Shown here: positions 23,674 to 28,372 of the stretch, piece after piece | How positions within the stretch are numbered: position 1 is the stretch's first letter | Layout: every line of letters starts with the position of its first letter | Assembly: GCA_047610385.1 (NCBI GenBank) | Contig: JBLGAC010000054.1 | Span: forward strand, 1-28,372 | From: JBOCEF01 sp047610385 | Lineage (GTDB): Bacteria > Pseudomonadota > Alphaproteobacteria > Rhodobacterales > Rhodobacteraceae | DNA: 28,372 nt | Direction: 5' to 3' | Position numbers and translations under genes: made by a program | The notes under the pieces: model-generated | The model's input: only the letters and a program-made list of their open reading frames with translations | The model's database searches: none | Told to the model about the DNA's origin: nothing

Positions 23674-24240
23674 ATGACTGACCTCATCCGCTTGGGCGTC
23701 GCTGACTTGCCGCGCTGGTTTCTGGGCCTGCGCCGGATGGTTGACGCAATGACGATGCTGCTCAATGTTCTGGGCACCATGCTGATTGTCGCAGTGATGG
23801 TGCTGGTGAATGCAGACGTGATCGGCCGCGTGGTGTTCAATTCGCCAGTATCCGGCGTGCCTGAAATCGTATCCATGTCCATCGTCGCAATTGTGTTTCT
23901 ACAGGTGGCGCAGGCGTTTCGTCTGGGTCGACTGACGCGGACCGAAGCGGTGCTAGATTTTATCGAAAAGCGCGCGCCTCGGTTGCGATTTTTGTTGGAA
24001 CTGGTGTTTTCCCTCGCCGCCATTGCGCTGATCTGGCAACTGTTTTGGGCGAGCCAGCCCTTGTTCCTCAAGGCATGGGTGCGGGGCACCTACGAAGGCA
24101 CCGTGGGCGATTTTACTGCGCCGATCTGGCCGGTGAAGCTGATTATCCTGATCGGTTGTGCGGCCTTATTCGTGCAGTTGTTGCTGCATGCAGCGACCAG
24201 TGTGTTTCAGCTGTTTGCTAAAAGCAGGATCCAGCCATGA
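23674..24240 (+). CDS. dctQ: TRAP transporter small permease
   Basis: The four-helix membrane subunit that pairs with the large permease, 188 residues. Hydrophobic segments are at about 24-48, 61-80, 105-127 and 148-172. The NADVIGRVVFNSPVSGVPEI loop between helices 1 and 2 is the most conserved feature of DctQ proteins and is present. It lies 67 bases after dctP, across a stem-loop. Its stop overlaps the dctM start by four bases (ATGA), so the two permeases are coupled. The last 15 or so residues are basic and probably cytosolic. The ligand is not indicated by this subunit. Confidence 0.93.
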   Translation: MTDLIRLGVADLPRWFLGLRRMVDAMTMLLNVLGTMLIVAVMVLVNADVIGRVVFNSPVSGVPEIVSMSIVAIVFLQVAQAFRLGRLTRTEAVLDFIEKRAPRLRFLLELVFSLAAIALIWQLFWASQPLFLKAWVRGTYEGTVGDFTAPIWPVKLIILIGCAALFVQLLLHAATSVFQLFAKSRIQP

Positions 24241-25550
24241 GCCCGTTTGAGATTGGCCTGACATCGTTCGGCGCAATGATTGTCATGGTTTATATGGGTT
24301 TTTGGGTGCCATTCGCCTTGATGCTATCGTCATTTGTGGGCGTTTGGTTCATCAAAGGGTCGCCTGTATTGGCGGGCAAGCTGCTGGCGTTGGCGGCCTC
24401 GGAAACCATTTCCAGTTACTTTTTTGGCGTCGTGCCCCTGTTCATCATGATGGGGTTCATTGTGTCGGTCACCGGCATGGGGCGCGATGCGTTTGACGTG
24501 GCCAACCATGTCTTCCGGCGCGTGCGCGGTGGACTTGGCATCGGCACGGTCGGCGCAAATGCAATTTTTGCTGCAATCACGGGCATTTCCATCGCCTCGG
24601 CAGCGGTGTTCACGCGGATCGCTGTGCCGGAGATGACGCGGCACGGATACAGCAAACGGTTTGCCGTCGGGGTTGTTGCGGGGTCATCGGTGCTGGGAAT
24701 GTTGATCCCACCAAGCCTGCTCCTGATCTTATACGGCCTGCTGACCGAGCAGTCGGTGGGCGATCTGTTCATTGCTGGTGTGCTGCCGGGATTGCTTCTG
24801 GCATTCGTATTTTGTCTCGGTATTTATCTGACCGCGCTTTTTAGCCCCAGTCTGATTGGCGAAAACATTGGCATGCCCGCGGGCGACGAAGGCGCGCTGA
24901 CTGCGCGTGAGCTGATTGACAAAGGATTGCCTCTGGTCGCGCTGATCGGACTGGTCCTGGGGGGAATATATGGTGGCTTTTTCACCCCCATCGAAGCCGG
25001 TGCAATCGGCTGTTCAGGCGCAATCATCATCGGATTGCTGCGACGGTCACTTGGTTTCGCAAACTTTTGGGAGGTTTTGACCGACACAGGATTGGTTACA
25101 GCGGCAGTTTCGTTCTTGATTATTGCAGCGCAGATGTATTCGCGCATGTTGGCGCTGTCAGGCGTGCCTGCGGAGTTCGGTAATTTCGTGGCCACGGCTG
25201 AGATCGGTTATTGGGGTGTGATCCTCGCCTACGTGGTCTTAGTGATCGTGATGGGCACCATACTCGACAGTTCTTCGATCATGCTGATCCTTGTGCCGCT
25301 GATGCTGCCAGTATTACACTTGATGCAGGTAGATCTGATTTGGTTCGGGATCGTCACGATCATCGCGGTTGAGATCGGCCTTCTGACACCACCATTTGGA
25401 ATATCAGTCTTTGTCATCAAATCGTCCTTGAACGACCCAACGATCTCACTGGGCGACATATTTCTGGGAGCTGCGCCGTTCGCCTTTCTGATGCTGATTG
25501 TTCTTGGACTGGTTCTGATCTTCCCCGCACTTGCCACTGCGTTGCTATAG
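24237..25550 (+). CDS. dctM: TRAP transporter large permease
   Basis: The Na+-coupled transport subunit of the TRAP system, 437 residues with about 12 hydrophobic segments, the expected size for an unfused DctM. Typical features are the N-terminal segment ending FWVPFALMLSSF, VPLFIMMGFIVS, the conserved GANAIFAAITGISIASAAV and the IPPSLLLILYGLLTEQSVG re-entrant region. In the second half come FFTPIEAGAIG, MGTILDSSSIMLILVPLMLP and LLTPPFGISVFVIKS. It starts with an ATGA overlap with dctQ and ends 12 bases before the cyclase gene, so the downstream enzymes are almost certainly on the same transcript and should act on the imported compound. Confidence 0.95.
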   Translation: MSPFEIGLTSFGAMIVMVYMGFWVPFALMLSSFVGVWFIKGSPVLAGKLLALAASETISSYFFGVVPLFIMMGFIVSVTGMGRDAFDVANHVFRRVRGGLGIGTVGANAIFAAITGISIASAAVFTRIAVPEMTRHGYSKRFAVGVVAGSSVLGMLIPPSLLLILYGLLTEQSVGDLFIAGVLPGLLLAFVFCLGIYLTALFSPSLIGENIGMPAGDEGALTARELIDKGLPLVALIGLVLGGIYGGFFTPIEAGAIGCSGAIIIGLLRRSLGFANFWEVLTDTGLVTAAVSFLIIAAQMYSRMLALSGVPAEFGNFVATAEIGYWGVILAYVVLVIVMGTILDSSSIMLILVPLMLPVLHLMQVDLIWFGIVTIIAVEIGLLTPPFGISVFVIKSSLNDPTISLGDIFLGAAPFAFLMLIVLGLVLIFPALATALL

Positions 25551-25562
25551 AAAGGACGCTTC

Positions 25563-26339
25563 ATGACACGACGCATCGTTGATCTGTCTGTCTCGCTGCA
25601 AGCGGGGATCGCGTCAGATCCTCCGATCATGCTGCCTGAGATTAACTATATGAACCACGAACAGACGGTGGATCAGATATTGGCCTTCTTTCCGGGGCTG
25701 ACAAAAAAGGACCTGCCCGGTGGTGAAGGATGGGCCATAGAAACGCTGAACATTGCGACTCATAACGGCACCCATATGGATGCACCCTACCACTACCATT
25801 CAACGATGAGCAAAGGTGAGCGGGCGATCACTATTGACGAAGTACCGCTGGAGTGGTGTCTGCAGCCTGGCGTAAAACTGGATTTCCGTCATCTGAATGA
25901 CGGACACGTCGTCAGTGCGGCAGAAGTTAAGGCTGAACTGAACAGGATTGGCCATGAGTTGCAACCGCTGGACATCGTCGTGGTAAATACGTCAGCCGGG
26001 GCAGCCTATGGCCATCCAGATTACCTGATCAAAGGCTGTGGAATGGGCCGCGAGGCCACGAACTTCCTGACAGAACGTGGCGTTCGGGTTGTTGGAACTG
26101 ATGCTTGGAGCTGGGATGCGCCCTTTGCACTGACCGCCAAACGCTACGCCGAAACCGGGGATGCGTCGATTATCTGGGAAGGCCACAGGGCCGGCATGGA
26201 TGTCGGCTATTGTCAGATGGAAAAGTTGACCAATCTGGATACCCTGCCGGGTGCCGGATTTGAGATCTCCTGTTTCCCATTTAAGATCAAAGCAGCCTCC
26301 GCCGGTTTTGTCCGTGCCGTGGCGATTTTTGAGGATTAA
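25563..26339 (+). CDS. Cyclase-family metal-dependent hydrolase
   Basis: A 258-residue protein of the putative-cyclase family, which includes kynurenine formamidase and isatin hydrolase. The metal site is intact: HNGTHMDAPYHYH at residues 67-79 gives His67, His71, Asp73 and His77, the HxGTHxDxPxH pattern. DIVVVNTSAG and VVGTDAWSWDAPF follow, typical of the fold. Such enzymes use Mn or Zn to hydrolyse cyclic amides, formamides or related bonds. AAAGGA precedes ATG 25563. No signal peptide is seen, so it works in the cytosol after uptake by the TRAP system. Substrate preference is not readable from the sequence; opening of an N-containing ring is a guess from relatives. Confidence 0.9.
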   Translation: MTRRIVDLSVSLQAGIASDPPIMLPEINYMNHEQTVDQILAFFPGLTKKDLPGGEGWAIETLNIATHNGTHMDAPYHYHSTMSKGERAITIDEVPLEWCLQPGVKLDFRHLNDGHVVSAAEVKAELNRIGHELQPLDIVVVNTSAGAAYGHPDYLIKGCGMGREATNFLTERGVRVVGTDAWSWDAPFALTAKRYAETGDASIIWEGHRAGMDVGYCQMEKLTNLDTLPGAGFEISCFPFKIKAASAGFVRAVAIFED

Positions 26340-26343
26340 TCCC

Positions 26344-27273
26344 ATGCGTTTGGCAACAGTCATCCATCAAGGCAGCGCCAAGGTCGTCGCAGCGCTGGAC
26401 AACGACCACCTTCTCGATCTTCGCAAAGCGGCTGAACTGGCGGGTGAAGGCGGTGCAGATTTTGCCGACATGCTGGCCTTGATACATTCACAGGAGCGCG
26501 GATTGGATAGCGCGCGCGCGCTGATTGAAACCGCTGATCAGAGTGCTGTATTCACCGTCGCGGATGTGGCGTTTCTACCGCCAATCATGCCCGTGCAGTA
26601 TCGAGACTGTTTGGTGTTTGAAGAACATTTGATAAATTGTTTTAGAGAGATGGAAGTCATTACAGGGCGCAAAAACGAAGTTCCGCCAGTTTGGTATACC
26701 CAGCCGATCTATTACAAAGGAAATCGGATGTCATTTATTGGACACGGAACAGACGTTCAGTGGCCAGCCTATGCAGAGCATTTGGATATTGAGCTGGAGA
26801 TGGCCATCGTTGTTGGCAAGACCGGCAAGGACATCAGCGCCCAAGACGCACCTTCACATATCTTCGGCTACACCATCCTGAATGATGTGTCCGCGCGCGA
26901 TGCTCAGATGCTTGAAATGGCAGGTCAACTTGGCCCCTGTAAGGGTAAGGATTTTGACACTGGAAATATTATTGGCCCCTATATCCTGACTGCCGATGAA
27001 GTATCGCATCCCGTTGCGTTGAATATGGAAGTGCGGGTCAATGGAGAGCGGTGGGGCGGTGGAAACAGTCGCGACATGCACCATTCATTCGCTGACATTC
27101 TAGCGCATATCTCATCTTCCGAAACCATCTATGCTGGTGAAGTCATAGGATCAGGCACAGTTGGTACCGGATGCGGGTTGGAGCAGGGCAAACGCCTTTC
27201 GCCAGATGACCGATTTGAGCTTGAGATCGAGGGTATTGGCATTCTTTCAAATAGGATCGTCAAGAAAATCTAA
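26344..27273 (+). CDS. Fumarylacetoacetate hydrolase-family protein
   Basis: A 309-residue enzyme with an N-terminal cap (about 1-75) and the FAH catalytic domain. The metal ligands are in HLDIELEMAIVVG (Glu150 and Glu152) and NDVSARD (Asp181). KGKDFDTGNIIGPYI and GSGTVGTGCGLEQGK are the usual later blocks. The family splits C-C bonds of acylpyruvates, hydrates dienoates or decarboxylates oxaloacetate-like acids. An unusual segment, VFEEHLINCFREMEVI to WYTQPIYYKG (about 91-125), is longer than in the simplest members. ATG 26344 lies four bases after the cyclase stop, with GAGGAT at the end of that gene as ribosome site. It probably performs the step after the cyclase-type hydrolase. Confidence 0.92.
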   Translation: MRLATVIHQGSAKVVAALDNDHLLDLRKAAELAGEGGADFADMLALIHSQERGLDSARALIETADQSAVFTVADVAFLPPIMPVQYRDCLVFEEHLINCFREMEVITGRKNEVPPVWYTQPIYYKGNRMSFIGHGTDVQWPAYAEHLDIELEMAIVVGKTGKDISAQDAPSHIFGYTILNDVSARDAQMLEMAGQLGPCKGKDFDTGNIIGPYILTADEVSHPVALNMEVRVNGERWGGGNSRDMHHSFADILAHISSSETIYAGEVIGSGTVGTGCGLEQGKRLSPDDRFELEIEGIGILSNRIVKKI

Positions 27274-27480
27274 TCCCACCCAAATCAATTTAAGAAGTGA
27301 CTTGGGCGAGATGGTTCTGGTATTTTTAACCTAAGTCTGCCGCACTGGACAGTGTTTTGGTGCGGAAAGAGGCCAGCAGATGCTTCGAACGCCGCCCGTC
27401 CGCGAACTCAACCCAAAAAGATCTAATCGATCCCAGCAGGTTGTGATCCCAACTGGGTACGAAACTGGATGGAGCCGCCG
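27274..27480. other. Gap between the FAH gene and the IS5 remnant
   Basis: No gene is seen. An imperfect stem, CCCAAATCA (27279-27287) with TGACTTGGG (27298-27306), might end the TRAP operon, although the T run comes about 16 bases later. A 6-bp repeat, CCGCAC (27340-27345) and GTGCGG (27360-27365), lies closer to the remnant. I could not define the element's left terminal repeat. Confidence 0.35.
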
Positions 27481-28362
27481 ATGTCGTGGACGCAGACTGC
27501 TCGCCGGGATCATGCCCGGCGATGCTGCCGCCATTCAAGCGACCTCACAGGGCACGAACGGGGGCTGAGCGCCGCCGCTGCCCGGCCTCAGGCGCCTCGG
27601 CTGTCCCCGTGCGGCCGCCCTGCGCGATATGGTGAATCTGATCTGATGCATCGCCACGACCGGCGGCCAGTGGCGGTTGCTGCGGCGAGATCCCCCCTCC
27701 ACAACCGTGCGGAAATACCTTTACAACTGGCGGAACGGCGGTCTTTTTCGCGCGATAAACCACCTACTGGTGATGGCGGCGCGCGAACTGGAGGGGCGCG
27801 AAGCCAACCCTTTTGCCGGCATTATCGACTGACAGAGCGGAAAAACGGCTGAAAGTAGCGGCCTGCGCGGCTTTGGCGCCGGAAAACTGGTGAAGGGCCG
27901 CAAGCGACATATCGTGCCCGATACGCTCAGGTCGATGGTCGACGCCGTCGTGCATTCGGCCGACGTGCAGGACGAGGGCGGGGCGCCGTTGGTTTTGCGC
28001 TCAATCCTCAAAAGTTGGCCTTGGCTGGGTCAGGTTTTTGCGCCCTCTCGGCAAATGCGCCTCGCCTGCCGGGCAACGGACGGTTGCTATGCCATGCCAA
28101 AATTGCGGGCCACGCTGAGCGGCAACGGCAACCGCCAGATCGAGATCACCAAGCGGTCCGACGCTGCCCACGCTTTCGTGGCCTTGCCGCGGCTCCGGGT
28201 GGCGGTGCGGACCTTGGCTTGGCCTGGCTTGAACGATGCCGCCGCCTCGCCAAAGACTGGGAAGCCTCCGTCTCGAGCGCCGAAGCGTGGCTTATGAACG
28301 CATATATCCGTATTATGATCAGATGCTTGGCCAGATTTCACGCAGGAACTGACGAATTATGA
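27481..28362 (+). pseudogene. Decayed IS5-family transposase
   Basis: A transposase of the IS5 type readable only across frames. ATG 27481 opens with SWTQTARRDHARRC and HSSDLTGHE. A second frame gives GGQWRLLRRDPPSTTVRKY, NWRNGGLFRAINHLLVMA, ELEGREANPFAGIID, then a TGA where the family has Ser, then KGRKRHIVPDTL and VVHSADVQD. An earlier TGA lies in DMVNLI-stop-CIATT. About 12 extra residues (PSRQMRLACRAT) split the second catalytic block between FA and DGCYA, and the expected glutamate of VVERTLAW is Val (VAVRTLAW). The end returns to the first frame as CRRLAKDWEASVSSAEAWL and stops at 28362. It is certainly inactive. It marks the right edge of the accessory cassette, and the element probably ends just outside the window. 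Confidence 0.88.
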
Positions 28363-28372
28363 GGCGGGCTTT

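Noticed and set aside
27326..27538. Short minus-strand frames beside the IS5 remnant
   Set aside because: Opposite to the transposase start and without any recognisable feature.

Overview
The window reads as chromosome of a high-GC alphaproteobacterium, most probably a Rhodobacterales (roseobacter-type) species. The support is the mix of high-GC housekeeping genes in their familiar pairs (pepA-holC, purM-purN, opgG-opgH), a tripartite TRAP transporter and many short overlapping operons. I see no rRNA, tRNA, CRISPR array, plasmid origin or phage module.

Region 1 (1-5450) is a core backbone broken by small insertions and decay. It holds pepA and holC (aminopeptidase and DNA polymerase III chi), an AT-rich DUF2971 gene on the minus strand, a MaoC-type hydratase, a DinB-family gene that has decayed into three reading frames, ndk with a clear intrinsic terminator, and an orphan membrane protein of low GC. 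Region 2 (5450-9190) holds purM-purN followed by a small protein resembling the TfoX C-terminal domain, all on the minus strand. Divergent to it lies aroQ, translationally coupled to a Gfo/Idh/MocA oxidoreductase.

Region 3 (9190-15300) is an efflux locus. A TetR repressor is divergent to two periplasmic adaptor genes and an RND pump gene. The two-adaptor layout and the pump sequence resemble TriABC. The intergenic region carries repeated TGTCA/TGACA dyads that look like the TetR operator. No outer-membrane channel gene is present, so the pump presumably uses a TolC-like protein encoded elsewhere.

Region 4 (15350-21660) holds a DAO-family FAD oxidoreductase, the osmoregulated periplasmic glucan genes opgG (with a twin-arginine-type signal) and opgH, and tesB.

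Region 5 (21660-28372) is accessory. A decayed IS3-type element is followed by a lower-GC catabolic cassette: TRAP binding protein, small permease, large permease, a cyclase-type metal hydrolase and a fumarylacetoacetate-hydrolase-family enzyme. A decayed IS5-type transposase follows the cassette. The five genes look like one uptake-and-ring-opening operon for an unidentified small acid or cyclic amide. They are the best candidate here for undescribed biology; the rest is largely recognisable.
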